Assembly (NCBI GenBank): GCA_964483155.1
Contig: CAZAAC010000049.1
Location: 1-15,434, forward strand
DNA from: JAAYYM01 sp964483155
GTDB taxonomy: Bacteria > Bacillota > Clostridia > Lachnospirales > Lachnospiraceae
Length of the DNA: 15,434 nt
Direction of reading: 5' to 3'
Shown here: piece after piece, positions 1 through 7,437 of the stretch
Position numbering within the stretch: position 1 is the first letter of the stretch
Layout: each line of letters starts with the position of its first letter
The notes under the pieces: generated by a model
The model's database searches: none
What the model was told of the DNA's origin: nothing
What the model saw: only the letters and a program-made list of their open reading frames with translations
Program-made: the position numbers and the translations under genes

Positions 1-111
1 TATAGAGGTATCCGTCATAGAAAAGGACTTCCTGTTCGTGGTCAGAAAACCAAGACAAATGCAAGAACAAGAAAAGGTCCAAGAAGAACTGTTGCAAACA
101 AGAAGAAATAA
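1..111 (+). CDS. rpsM: 30S ribosomal protein S13, C-terminal end (partial)
   Basis: The window opens inside this gene. The frame beginning at base 1 reads YRGIRHRKGLPVRGQKTKTN and ends at a TAA at 109-111. This is the conserved C-terminal part of S13: the RHRxGLPVRGQ(K/R)TKTNART block followed by a basic tail, which contacts 16S rRNA in the head of the 30S subunit and the P-site tRNA. Only the last 36 residues are present, so the start and N-terminal helices lie outside. It is followed 38 bases later by rpsK, the usual order in the alpha operon. Confidence 0.95.
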   Translation, partial: YRGIRHRKGLPVRGQKTKTNARTRKGPRRTVANKKK

Positions 112-149
112 GATACTATTAATTATGATTAAGAAAGTAGGTTAGTTTT

Positions 150-545
150 ATGGCTAAGAAAGTTACCAAAAAAGTAACAAAAAAACGTGTCAAAAAAAAC
201 GTTGAACGCGGACAGGCTCACATTCAATCATCTTTTAACAATACAATTGTTACGTTGACAGATGTTGAAGGAAATGCTCTTTCATGGGCAAGTGCAGGCG
301 GTCTAGGATTTAGAGGTTCAAGGAAATCTACTCCTTATGCAGCGCAAATGGCAGCTGAAACAGCTACGAAAGCAGCATTAATACATGGCTTAAAATCAGT
401 AGATGTTATGGTTAAAGGTCCTGGTTCAGGAAGAGAAGCAGCAATTCGCGCACTTCAAGCATGTGGATTAGAAGTAACAAGTATCAGAGACGTAACACCA
501 GTACCACATAACGGATGTCGTCCACCTAAGCGTAGAAGAGTTTAG
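150..545 (+). CDS. rpsK: 30S ribosomal protein S11
   Basis: A 131-residue protein of normal S11 length. After a lysine-rich N-terminus, which is a common extension in Firmicutes, it has the S11 signatures GQAHIQSSFNNTIVTLTD (about residues 21-38), SAGGLGFRGSRKSTPYAAQ (about 48-66), KGPGSGREAAIRAL and the C-terminal DVTPVPHNGCRPPKRRRV. S11 sits on the 30S platform and contacts the Shine-Dalgarno helix region. The ATG at 150 is preceded only by a modest purine stretch (about 134-141). The product lies between rpsM and rpsD as in other clostridial alpha operons. Confidence 0.97.
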   Translation: MAKKVTKKVTKKRVKKNVERGQAHIQSSFNNTIVTLTDVEGNALSWASAGGLGFRGSRKSTPYAAQMAAETATKAALIHGLKSVDVMVKGPGSGREAAIRALQACGLEVTSIRDVTPVPHNGCRPPKRRRV

Positions 546-657
546 TTTTATACGACATAGTCGGCACTTAATAACAAAGTCAAGTTGGAAGAAGGTCGGA
601 AATGGTTCGAAGAAAGAATCATTATCTTACTGTAAACAATAAATGGAGGAAGCGTAA
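546..657 (+). promoter_or_regulatory. 112-base rpsK-rpsD spacer, possible S4 leader
   Basis: This spacer is long for a ribosomal-protein operon. It contains no ORF or U-rich terminator and ends in a strong ribosome binding site (GGAGGA, 645-650) seven bases before the rpsD ATG. S4 is known to autoregulate its own mRNA in E. coli and B. subtilis, so a structured S4-binding leader here is plausible. I could not fold it into a known motif by eye, so the regulatory role is inference. Confidence 0.25.
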
Positions 658-1251
658 ATGGCAGTAAATAGAGTTCCTGTTTTAAAAAGATGCAGATCTT
701 TAGGCTTAGAGCCTATGTACTTAGGAATTGATAAAAAATCAAAGAGAAATTTGCAAAGAGCAAATAAAAAAGTTAGTGAGTACGGTCTTCAGTTAAGAGA
801 GAAGCAGAAAGCTAAGTTTATTTATGGCGTATTGGAAAAACCATTTAGAAATTATTATAAAAAAGCTGATCAGATGAAAGGAATGACAGGTGAAAACTTG
901 ATGATTCTTTTAGAGTCCAGACTCGACAATGTAATTTTCAGAATGGCATTTGCAAGGACTAGAAGAGAAGCAAGACAAATCGTTGGTCATAAGCATATTA
1001 CTGTAAATGGAAAGGTTGTTAATATTCCTTCTTATTTGGTAAAAGCTGGCGATGTAATTTCTATAAAGGAAAAATGTAAGTCATCACAAAGATACAAAGA
1101 TATTCTTGAAGTTACGGGTGGAAGATTAGTTCCAGCATGGCTCGATGTTGATCAGGAAAATTTGAAAGGAACTGTGAAAGAACTTCCTATGCGTGAAGTA
1201 ATTGATGTTCCTGTAAATGAGATGCTTATCGTCGAGTTATATTCCAAATAA
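658..1251 (+). CDS. rpsD: 30S ribosomal protein S4
   Basis: A 197-residue S4, close to the roughly 200 residues usual in Firmicutes. S4 is a primary 16S rRNA-binding protein that nucleates 30S assembly and forms part of the mRNA entry channel. The N-terminal half includes KQKAKFIYGVLEKPFRNYYKKA. The S4 RNA-binding domain (about residues 85-150) carries LLESRLDNVIFRMAFARTRREARQIVGHKHITVNGK. The tail ends PVNEMLIVELYSK. Only one cysteine (C12) lies in the N-terminal region, so it is a zinc-free form lacking the four-cysteine knuckle. The ATG at 658 follows GGAGGA with seven bases spacing. Confidence 0.97.
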   Translation: MAVNRVPVLKRCRSLGLEPMYLGIDKKSKRNLQRANKKVSEYGLQLREKQKAKFIYGVLEKPFRNYYKKADQMKGMTGENLMILLESRLDNVIFRMAFARTRREARQIVGHKHITVNGKVVNIPSYLVKAGDVISIKEKCKSSQRYKDILEVTGGRLVPAWLDVDQENLKGTVKELPMREVIDVPVNEMLIVELYSK

Positions 1252-1283
1252 TGAATTCTTTTTAAGAATGGAGGTACTTTGTA

Positions 1284-2243
1284 GTGTTTGATTTTGAAAA
1301 GCCGAAGATTGAAATCGCTGAGATTTCAGAAGATAAAAAGTACGGAAGATTTGTGGTTGAACCTCTTGAAAGAGGTTACGGAACGACGCTCGGAAATTCT
1401 CTTAGAAGAATTATGTTATCTTCTTTACCTGGTACAGCAGTAAGTCAGGTTAAGATAGAGGGCGTGCTACATGAGTTTTCTTCTATACCGGGCGTAAAAG
1501 AGGATGTAACCGAAATTATCATGAACATCAAAAGTTTGGCTATTAGAAATTTAAGTCAGACGAATGAGGCAAAGACCGCTTATATTGAGTTTGAAGGCGA
1601 GGGAGTAGTGACAGCAGGAGATATCCAGGTCGATCAGGATATTGAAATAGTAAATAAAGATTTAGTAATTGCAACATTGAATGGTGGTGCAGATTCTAAA
1701 TTATTTATGGAACTCACAATTACCAAAGGGCGCGGCTATGTTAGTGCCGATAAAAACAAGAATGAGGATATATCAATTGGTGTTATTGCAGTAGATTCTA
1801 TTTATACACCCGTAGAGCGTGTGAATTTAAATGTAGAGAACACACGTGTAGGCCAGATTACTGACTTTGATAAACTGACACTTGATGTATTTACGAATGG
1901 AACTTTAGCACCAGATGAGGCAGTTAGTCTCGCTGCAAAAGTGCTTAGTGAGCATTTATTATTATTTATTGATTTGTCGGAGAGTGCTAAGACAGCTGAA
2001 GTCATGATAGAGAAGGAAGATAACGAAAAAGAAAAGGTACTTGAGATGAATATTGACGAATTGGAACTTTCTGTTCGTTCATATAACTGCTTGAAGCGAG
2101 CGGGCATCAATACCGTTGAAGAACTAACGAACAGAACTTCGGAAGATATGATGAAAGTTCGTAACCTTGGACGTAAGTCACTAGAAGAAGTTTTGGCTAA
2201 GTTAAAAGAGCTGGGATTACAATTAAATATTGGAGATGAATAA
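1284..2243 (+). CDS. rpoA: DNA-directed RNA polymerase alpha subunit
   Basis: A 319-residue alpha subunit, normal length. The N-terminal domain (about residues 1-230) has the dimerisation and beta/beta'-binding signatures GRFVVEPLERGYGTTLGNSL and RRIMLSSLPGTAV, then LHEFSSIPGVKEDVTEIIMN. The C-terminal domain (about 255-319) has the helix-hairpin-helix part that binds UP elements and activators: LELSVRSYNCLKRAGI, then VRNLGRKSLEEVLAKL. The start is a GTG at 1284, chosen because GGAGG (about 1270-1274) lies nine bases upstream and the protein then begins at the family position. It follows rpsD by 32 bases. Confidence 0.97.
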   Translation: MFDFEKPKIEIAEISEDKKYGRFVVEPLERGYGTTLGNSLRRIMLSSLPGTAVSQVKIEGVLHEFSSIPGVKEDVTEIIMNIKSLAIRNLSQTNEAKTAYIEFEGEGVVTAGDIQVDQDIEIVNKDLVIATLNGGADSKLFMELTITKGRGYVSADKNKNEDISIGVIAVDSIYTPVERVNLNVENTRVGQITDFDKLTLDVFTNGTLAPDEAVSLAAKVLSEHLLLFIDLSESAKTAEVMIEKEDNEKEKVLEMNIDELELSVRSYNCLKRAGINTVEELTNRTSEDMMKVRNLGRKSLEEVLAKLKELGLQLNIGDE

Positions 2244-2386
2244 GCAGTAGGCTTATATATACCTATTGGCATTGAAAATATTTGCTGAGTCGATAAATCC
2301 GATGAGTGCGACTTGGCTGCAACTAATAAATAGTCCGGCAAGTAAGTCCGAAGTGCATGGCCGAACATTCCAAAAGGAGTATTATC
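2244..2386 (+). promoter_or_regulatory. 143-base rpoA-rplQ spacer, possible leader
   Basis: No ORF with a credible ribosome binding site is seen here apart from an in-frame upstream ATG at 2357 that is not needed for rplQ. Short pairing segments are present (for example CGGC near 2336 with GCCG near 2360), but no classical terminator with a T run. It ends with the rplQ ribosome binding site AAGGAG at 2374-2379. An L17-related regulatory structure is possible but not demonstrated. Confidence 0.2.
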
Positions 2387-2923
2387 ATGGCAAAATACAG
2401 AAAACTTGGCAGAACTTCTAGCCAAAGGAAAGCATTACTTAGAAATCAGGTAACAAATTTGATTTATCATGGAAAGATTGTTACGACGGAAGCAAAAGCA
2501 AAAGAAATTCAAAAGATTGCAGATGGAATCATTGCTCTTGCAGTAAAAGAAAAAGATAATTTTGAAGTCGTTAAAGTATCTGCGAAGGTTCCCCGCAAGG
2601 ACAAAACTGGAAAGAGAATCAAAGAAGAAAAAGACGGCAAAAAAATCACTGTTTATGATGAAATACAAAAAGAAATCAAAAAAGATTTACCATCAAGATT
2701 ACATGCAAGACGTCAAATGCTTAAAGTATTATATACAATTACCGAAGTTCCTACTGAAGTTGCTGGTAAGAAGAAAAATACAAAAGAAGCAGATATTGTT
2801 GGAAAACTTTTTGATGAGATAGCACCAAAGTATGTTAGCAGAAAAGGTGGCTACACAAGAATCATAAAAATCGGACCTCGTAAGGGCGATGCAGCAATGG
2901 AAGTGTTGATTGAATTAGTTTAG
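2387..2923 (+). CDS. rplQ: 50S ribosomal protein L17
   Basis: Starts MAKYRKLGRTSSQRKALLRN, the universal L17 N-terminus, and ends RIIKIGPRKGDAAMEVLIELV. The open frame extends 30 bases further upstream to an ATG at 2357. The ATG at 2387 is preferred because AAGGAG (2374-2379) sits seven bases before it and homologues begin with MA-RKLGR. The 178-residue product is longer than the roughly 120 residues of B. subtilis L17. The extra material is a charged insertion (about residues 53-105, rich in K/E/D) in the middle, a form common in clostridia such as Lachnospiraceae. L17 lies at the peptide exit tunnel. It is the last gene of the alpha operon. Confidence 0.95.
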   Translation: MAKYRKLGRTSSQRKALLRNQVTNLIYHGKIVTTEAKAKEIQKIADGIIALAVKEKDNFEVVKVSAKVPRKDKTGKRIKEEKDGKKITVYDEIQKEIKKDLPSRLHARRQMLKVLYTITEVPTEVAGKKKNTKEADIVGKLFDEIAPKYVSRKGGYTRIIKIGPRKGDAAMEVLIELV

Positions 2924-2934
2924 TTGTATATAAT
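2906..2934 (+). promoter_or_regulatory. Candidate sigma-A promoter for the ECF-truA operon
   Basis: TTGATT at 2906-2911 and a perfect TATAAT at 2929-2934 are separated by 17 bases. The -35 lies in the last codons of rplQ and the -10 just after its stop. The predicted start, near 2941, is about 59 bases before ecfA1. The -10 overlaps the left arm of the terminator hairpin, so transcripts begun here would not contain the whole hairpin. Seen by consensus match only. Confidence 0.5.
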
Positions 2935-2970
2935 AGTAGGGTGACTGTTTCTGATAGTTACCCTATTATT
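2932..2970 (+). terminator. Hairpin after rplQ, probable alpha-operon terminator or attenuator
   Basis: The arms 2932-2946 and 2956-2970 pair over 15 positions (two G-U wobbles) around a 9-base loop. The core is AGGGTGACT/AGTTACCCT. The downstream side is AU-rich (ATTATTGTAT) but has no clean U run, so termination may be partial. It lies 8 bases after the rplQ stop and separates ribosomal genes from the transporter genes. Confidence 0.6.
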
Positions 2971-2999
2971 GTATCATGCAAAGTGAAAGGATCTAATTC

Positions 3000-3845
3000 A
3001 TGGGAATCATCGAAACAAAGAATTTAGTATTTGAATACATTCGGCGAGATAAAGATGGAAATGCTGATGGAGTGGTACGTGCAGTGGACAAAGTTAATCT
3101 GGACATCAGGCACGGTGATTTTATTGCCATTCTAGGTAGTAACGGTTCAGGTAAGTCTACTTTGGCAAAACATATGAATGCTATTTTATATCCTACAGAA
3201 GGAACTGTGTGGGTGGATGGTATGGATACATCAGAAAGCGATAAGATGTGGGACGTGCGTCAGACAACTGGGATGGTATTCCAGAATCCAGACAATCAAA
3301 TCATAGGAGCCATGGTAGAGGAAGACGTAGGATTTGGACCCGAGAATATGGGTGTTGAAACGAAAGAAATCTGGGAGCGCGTCGATGAGAGTCTAAGAGC
3401 GGTTGGCATGATTAAATATCGTAAGCAATCACCAAATAAATTATCAGGTGGACAAAAACAAAGGGTGGCAATCGCAGGAGTTGTAGCAATGCATCCGAAA
3501 TGTATCGTATTAGACGAGCCAACTGCTATGCTTGATCCAGTGGGACGTAAGGAAGTTATTCGTGCTGTGCGTGCATTAAATGATGTAGAGAAGATAACAG
3601 TTATCTTGATTACACATAACATGGATGAAGCAATCTTTGCAAATAAGGTATTTGTTATGGAAAATGGCAAAGTTGTAATGCAGGGGACACCGCGAGAAGT
3701 ATTTTCCAGAGTAGATGAGCTGGAGGAGCTTCGTCTTAGTGTGCCACAGGTCACAAAATTGGCTTATGAATTGAATAAGGCAGGCATGTCTTTGCCAGAG
3801 GGCATTTTGTCTATTGATGAGTTAGTGGAGGCGTTATGTCAATAA
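3000..3845 (+). CDS. ecfA1: Energy-coupling factor transporter ATP-binding protein EcfA1
   Basis: A 281-residue CbiO-type ABC ATPase, one of the paired ATPases that power ECF vitamin and metal importers. Visible motifs are Walker A GSNGSGKST (46-54), the Q-loop VFQNPDNQ (93-100), the signature LSGGQKQR (148-155), Walker B CIVLDEPT (168-175) and the H-loop ITHN (His206). The C-terminal 60 residues match the EcfA extension with LSVPQVTKLAYELNKAG. The ATG at 3000 has AAAGGA at 2986-2991. The gene overlaps ecfA2 by 10 bases, which fits coupled synthesis of the heterodimer. No S component lies beside it, as in group II ECF systems where several S proteins share one module. Confidence 0.95.
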   Translation: MGIIETKNLVFEYIRRDKDGNADGVVRAVDKVNLDIRHGDFIAILGSNGSGKSTLAKHMNAILYPTEGTVWVDGMDTSESDKMWDVRQTTGMVFQNPDNQIIGAMVEEDVGFGPENMGVETKEIWERVDESLRAVGMIKYRKQSPNKLSGGQKQRVAIAGVVAMHPKCIVLDEPTAMLDPVGRKEVIRAVRALNDVEKITVILITHNMDEAIFANKVFVMENGKVVMQGTPREVFSRVDELEELRLSVPQVTKLAYELNKAGMSLPEGILSIDELVEALCQ

Positions 3846-4690
3846 TTATAGACCATGTGAGCTATATATATAGCAAAGGGAATGCATATGAAAATATGGC
3901 AATATCAGATATCAACCTTAAAATAGAGGATGGAGAATTTATTGGGCTGATAGGGCATACGGGCTCTGGTAAATCAACACTGATTCAGCACTTGAATGGT
4001 CTCTTAAAAGCAACAAGTGGAAGAATTTTTTATAATGGCGAAGATATCTATGATAATGATTATAATATGAAGAAACTGCGTAGCAAGGTTGGATTGGTAT
4101 TTCAATATCCCGAGCACCAATTGTTTGAAATTGATGTGTTTCAGGATGTATGTTTTGGCCCCAAAAATCTTGGACTATCAAAGAAAGAAGTAGAACTGCG
4201 TGCTTATACGGCATTAAAGCAAGTGGGTTTGGCAGATGAGTATTTTTATCAGTCCCCATTTGACTTATCCGGGGGAGAGAAACGAAGAGCAGCGATTGCA
4301 GGTGTTCTGGCAATGCAACCAGAGGTACTGGTCCTTGATGAGCCAACAGCAGGCTTAGATCCAAAGGGCTGTGAGGAGATATTGGAACTAATCGTACAAC
4401 TTAGGAAAGACACGAACATCACAGTCATTTTAGTTTCACATAGCATGGAAGAAGTGGCAAAATATGTTGACCGCATCATTGTTATGAATCAAGGCGAAAT
4501 TGCTTATGATGATACGCCGGGTAACGTATTCATGAATTACAGAGAGCTGGAGCAGATAGGACTTTCAGCGCCACAAGTAACATATGTAATGAACAAACTT
4601 CATGACAGAGGGATACCGGTTCGTACAACAGCACTAACCGTTGAAGAAGCCAAAAAAGAAATACTAAGAGTTTATGGCAGACATTTTTAA
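3836..4690 (+). CDS. ecfA2: Energy-coupling factor transporter ATP-binding protein EcfA2
   Basis: The second ECF ATPase, 284 residues. Motifs are Walker A GHTGSGKST (40-48), the Q-loop VFQYPEHQLF (88-97), the signature LSGGEKRR (144-151), Walker B VLVLDEPT (164-171) and the H-loop His202 in VSHSMEE. The FQYPEHQLFE segment is characteristic of EcfA2 as opposed to the FQNPDNQ of EcfA1. The ATG at 3836 lies inside the last codons of ecfA1 (10-base overlap), so translation is probably coupled. It is expected to pair with EcfA1 on the cytoplasmic face, each binding one coupling helix of EcfT. The gene ends 29 bases before ecfT. Confidence 0.95.
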   Translation: MSIIIDHVSYIYSKGNAYENMAISDINLKIEDGEFIGLIGHTGSGKSTLIQHLNGLLKATSGRIFYNGEDIYDNDYNMKKLRSKVGLVFQYPEHQLFEIDVFQDVCFGPKNLGLSKKEVELRAYTALKQVGLADEYFYQSPFDLSGGEKRRAAIAGVLAMQPEVLVLDEPTAGLDPKGCEEILELIVQLRKDTNITVILVSHSMEEVAKYVDRIIVMNQGEIAYDDTPGNVFMNYRELEQIGLSAPQVTYVMNKLHDRGIPVRTTALTVEEAKKEILRVYGRHF

Positions 4691-4719
4691 TCGAACACAG
4701 AAAAGTGTAAGGAAACCTT

Positions 4720-5517
4720 ATGATAAGAGATATTACGTTAGGACAATATTATCCTGTTGAATCTATATTACATAAAATGGACCCACGTGTAAAATTAGTG
4801 GGCACTTTGGCGTTTATCATTTCATTGTTTTTATTTGATAATATATACGGTTATGTGGTTGCGACTATTTTTCTGGTTATGACAATCAAGGTTTCAAAAG
4901 TGCCATTTTCCTTTATGATAAAAGGGTTGAAAGCAATTGTAATCCTAATGCTGATTACTGTAATTTTCAATTTGTTTTTGACACCAGGTGATGCGCTAGT
5001 GAGCTTTTGGAAATTTACGATTACAAAACAGGGAATTAGAACAGCAGTATTTATGATGGTTCGACTAACGTACTTGATTATAGGGTCGTCAATTATGACA
5101 TTGGTCACAACGCCAAATAATCTGACGGACGGTATGGAAAAATTAATGAATCCATTACGCTTGATTAAAGTACCGGTCCATGAGGTTGCGATGATGATGT
5201 CGATTGCATTGAGCTTTATTCCGATTTTATTAGAAGAAACAGATAAGATTATGAAAGCACAGATGGCCAGAGGAGCTGATTTTGAGAGCGGTAATCTAAT
5301 TAATAAGGCAAAAAGTCTGGTGCCACTTTTGGTCCCATTATTTGTTTCAGCATTTCGAAGAGCAAATGATCTGGCGATGGCAATGGAAGCGCGTTGTTAC
5401 CGTGGTGGTGAGGGCAGAACAAAGATGAAACCTTTGATTTATCAAAAAAGGGATTTTGTGGCCTATATTGTAATTTTAACTTATTTTGTAAGTGTAATTA
5501 TGGTGAATTATATATGA
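4720..5517 (+). CDS. ecfT: Energy-coupling factor transporter transmembrane protein EcfT
   Basis: A 265-residue integral membrane protein that links the two ATPases to substrate-binding S components. It starts MIRDITLGQYYPVESILHKMDPRVKL, the standard EcfT N-terminus. Hydrophobic segments lie at about 27-58, 70-88, 108-130, 157-171 and 246-263. The two cytoplasmic coupling motifs are AQMARGADF (about 180-188) and AMEARCYRGG (about 221-230). Both carry the Ala-Arg-x pattern whose arginines dock into the ATPases. AAGGAA at 4709-4714 precedes the ATG. Its stop overlaps the truA start (ATGA, 5514-5517). Confidence 0.95.
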   Translation: MIRDITLGQYYPVESILHKMDPRVKLVGTLAFIISLFLFDNIYGYVVATIFLVMTIKVSKVPFSFMIKGLKAIVILMLITVIFNLFLTPGDALVSFWKFTITKQGIRTAVFMMVRLTYLIIGSSIMTLVTTPNNLTDGMEKLMNPLRLIKVPVHEVAMMMSIALSFIPILLEETDKIMKAQMARGADFESGNLINKAKSLVPLLVPLFVSAFRRANDLAMAMEARCYRGGEGRTKMKPLIYQKRDFVAYIVILTYFVSVIMVNYI

Positions 5518-6263
5518 CTAGGATAATGTTGACGGTTGCATATGACGGAACGAATTACCATGGATGGCAGGTACAGCCGAATAAAGCAACCATTGAGGGA
5601 GAACTGAATCAATACCTGTCTGCATTGTTAGGAGAAGAGATACGGGTGATTGGAGCGAGTAGAACAGATGCCGGAGTGCATGCATTAGGAAACATTGCAG
5701 TATTTGATACAAATACAAAAATTTCTGCAGAAAAAATATCTCTTGCAACGAATCAAAAACTTCCAGCCGATATTAAGATACACAAATCTGAGAGCGTACC
5801 ACTGGACTTTCACCCGAGGCATGTGGAAAGCAGGAAGACCTATGAATATAAGATTTGGAATGATAAATTTCCAATGCCAACAGAGCGATACTACTCCTAT
5901 TTTGTATATAATTCGCTTAATCTGGAGCGAATGCAGAAGGCGGCAGAGTGTTTTGTTGGAGAGCATGATTTTACAAGCTTCTGTAGCATAAATACAGAGG
6001 TAGAGAGTAAAGTACGTACAATATACGACCTTAAGGTAAATAAGCAGGATAAGCTGCTTACAGTCAGGGTTACAGGCAATGGATTTTTGTATAATATGGT
6101 GAGAATCATAGTAGGGACTATATTAGATATAGGAAAAGAGAAATACCTCCCTGACCAGATAGAGACTATTTTAGCAGGTAAGAATCGCGAATTAGCAGGA
6201 GCAACCGTGCCAGCACATGGCTTGACACTTATAAAATATGATTTTTTGCACTTTCCATATTGA
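5514..6263 (+). CDS. truA: tRNA pseudouridine(38-40) synthase TruA
   Basis: A 249-residue TruA, normal length. It converts U38, U39 and U40 of the tRNA anticodon stem to pseudouridine. The N-terminus has VAYDGTNYHGWQVQP. The catalytic motif GASRTDAGVHALGN (47-60) places the nucleophilic aspartate at residue 52. The C-terminal half has the conserved FTSFCS (about 153-158) and GNGFLYNMVRIIVGTI. The ATG at 5514 overlaps the ecfT stop by four bases, so it is likely translated by coupling. Linkage of truA to ecfT and then rplM-rpsI is a classic Firmicutes arrangement. The stop codon overlaps the -35 of the next promoter. Confidence 0.96.
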   Translation: MTRIMLTVAYDGTNYHGWQVQPNKATIEGELNQYLSALLGEEIRVIGASRTDAGVHALGNIAVFDTNTKISAEKISLATNQKLPADIKIHKSESVPLDFHPRHVESRKTYEYKIWNDKFPMPTERYYSYFVYNSLNLERMQKAAECFVGEHDFTSFCSINTEVESKVRTIYDLKVNKQDKLLTVRVTGNGFLYNMVRIIVGTILDIGKEKYLPDQIETILAGKNRELAGATVPAHGLTLIKYDFLHFPY

Positions 6264-6288
6264 CACACGCGGGTGTGTGTAATATAAT
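6260..6288 (+). promoter_or_regulatory. Consensus sigma-A promoter for rplM-rpsI
   Basis: A perfect TTGACA at 6260-6265 and a perfect TATAAT at 6283-6288 with the optimal 17-base spacer. The -35 overlaps the truA TGA. The -35 and spacer carry a perfect inverted repeat, ACACAC (6263-6268) and GTGTGT (6273-6278). Transcription should start near 6295, leaving a leader of about 120 bases before rplM. Confidence 0.85.
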
Positions 6289-6294
6289 GTTTTA

Positions 6295-6400
6295 ATGTGA
6301 CAATAAACGTTTCACCAAAGCCCCGGTAAGACGTTTTGATAAATAAGAAGGCACTTCCGGACAGAGTGCTGACTTAAAGAAACTAAATAATTGAGTTTTA
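6295..6400 (+). ncRNA. Structured 5' leader of rplM, candidate L13-type leader
   Basis: The untranslated leader of about 120 bases between the consensus promoter and rplM can form at least two helices. One is AAACGT (6305-6310) with ACGTTT (6331-6336), enclosing ACC (6314-6316) with GGT (6325-6327). The other is GCACT (6351-6355) with AGTGC (6365-6369) around TTCCGGACAG. Firmicutes rplM-rpsI operons are known to carry an L13-binding autoregulatory leader; position and helices fit, but I have not matched it to the family model base by base. Confidence 0.5.
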
Positions 6401-6413
6401 CGGAGGTATCATA

Positions 6414-6842
6414 ATGAAGACATTTATGGTAAATGAATCTACAATCGAAAGAAAATGGTATATTGTAGATGCCACAGGATATACACTAGGTCGCTTGGCA
6501 TCAGAGATCGCTAAGATTCTTCGCGGCAAGAATAAGCCTATCTTTACACCACATGCAGATACAGGTGATTATGTAATCATAGTGAATGCAGAAAAAATCA
6601 ATGTAACAGGTAAGAAATTAGATCAAAAGATTTACTATGATCACTCTGATTATGTTGGTGGTATGAGAAAAACAACATTAAGAACAAAATTGGATAAGAA
6701 GCCTGAGCAGGTTATTGAGCTTGCAGTTAAGGGAATGCTTCCAAAGGGACCTTTGGGAAGAAGAATGTATAATAAATTATTCGTATACGCAGGGGCTGAG
6801 CATCCACATATCGCTCAAAAACCTGAAGTATTAACTTTTTAA
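6414..6842 (+). CDS. rplM: 50S ribosomal protein L13
   Basis: A 142-residue L13 of standard length, an early-assembling 23S rRNA-binding protein. It begins MKTFMVNESTIERKWYIVDA. Recognisable segments are GYTLGRLASEIAKILRGK (about 22-39), KPIFTPHADTGDYVIIVNAEKI, DHSDYVGGMR and the signature VKGMLPKGPLGRRMYNKLFVY (about 106-126). The ATG at 6414 has GGAGG at 6402-6406, seven bases away. It is first in the rplM-rpsI operon under its own consensus promoter. Its C-terminus HIAQKPEVLTF is the normal end. Confidence 0.97.
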   Translation: MKTFMVNESTIERKWYIVDATGYTLGRLASEIAKILRGKNKPIFTPHADTGDYVIIVNAEKINVTGKKLDQKIYYDHSDYVGGMRKTTLRTKLDKKPEQVIELAVKGMLPKGPLGRRMYNKLFVYAGAEHPHIAQKPEVLTF

Positions 6843-6870
6843 TCGAAGGAACTGAAAGGAGGAAATAACA

Positions 6871-7278
6871 TTGGCTAAAGCAAAGACACCACAAGAAAAG
6901 TTCTACGGAACAGGTAGAAGAAAATCATCAATAGCAAGAGTTTACTTAGTACCGGGAAAAGGTAAAGTTACAATAAATAAGAGAGATATTAGTGAGTATT
7001 TAGGACTTGAAACCTTGAAAGTTATCGTTCACCAACCTCTCGTTGCAACAGAAACAGTAGGTAAATTTGATGTACTCGTAAATGTACATGGCGGTGGATA
7101 CACAGGACAGGCTGGCGCTATCAGACATGGTATAGCAAGAGCATTACTTAAAGTAGACGGCGAATTCAGACCAGTTCTTAAAAAAGCAGGATATCTCACA
7201 AGAGATCCTCGTATGAAAGAAAGAAAGAAATACGGTCTTAAGTCTGCACGTAGAGCACCCCAATTTTCAAAGAGATAA
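6871..7278 (+). CDS. rpsI: 30S ribosomal protein S9
   Basis: A 135-residue S9. Family segments are FYGTGRRKSSIARVYLVPGKG (about 12-32), VHGGGYTGQAGAIRHGIARAL and LTRDPRMKERKKYGLKSARRAPQFSKR at the C-terminus. The terminal Lys-Arg of this tail reaches the P-site tRNA, and it is intact here. The start is a TTG at 6871; it is chosen because AAAGGAGG (6855-6862) lies eight bases upstream and the product then begins MAKAKTPQEKFYG. It follows rplM by 28 bases in the usual two-gene operon. Confidence 0.96.
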   Translation: MAKAKTPQEKFYGTGRRKSSIARVYLVPGKGKVTINKRDISEYLGLETLKVIVHQPLVATETVGKFDVLVNVHGGGYTGQAGAIRHGIARALLKVDGEFRPVLKKAGYLTRDPRMKERKKYGLKSARRAPQFSKR

Positions 7279-7282
7279 GCAG

Positions 7283-7337
7283 TTACTTGCGAATCAAAGC
7301 ATATACAATGGCCCTGGAAAGTTTACTTTCCAAGGGC
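7283..7337. repeat. 55-base direct repeat, copy 1, at the left edge of the N run
   Basis: Begins TTACTTGCGAATC and ends TTTCCAAGGGC. Copy 2 at 7438-7492 is identical over all 55 bases. Because copy 1 ends exactly at the N run and copy 2 starts exactly after it, this is best explained as two contig ends that share a terminal overlap, not as a biological duplication. It carries the left part of the rpsI terminator. Confidence 0.9.
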
Positions 7338-7437
7338 NNNNNNNNNNNNNNNNNNNNNNNNNNNNNNNNNNNNNNNNNNNNNNNNNNNNNNNNNNNNNNN
7401 NNNNNNNNNNNNNNNNNNNNNNNNNNNNNNNNNNNNN
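7338..7437. other. Assembly gap (100 N)
   Basis: Exactly 100 N, the conventional placeholder for a gap of unknown length. The flanking 55-base identity suggests the true gap may be zero or negative, so the real chromosome may simply lack this segment and one repeat copy. Confidence 0.98.

Noticed and set aside
2357..2386. Ten-residue upstream extension of rplQ
   Set aside because: No ribosome binding site at 2357; the ATG at 2387 has AAGGAG and gives the family N-terminus.
1802..2425. 207-codon frame on the minus strand across rpoA and rplQ
   Set aside because: Serine-rich shadow of rpoA with no ribosome binding site; the + strand genes are certain.
2562..2822. Lysine-rich 86-codon frame within rplQ
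   Set aside because: Lies wholly inside the insertion-bearing L17 gene in another frame; composition follows from A-rich codons.
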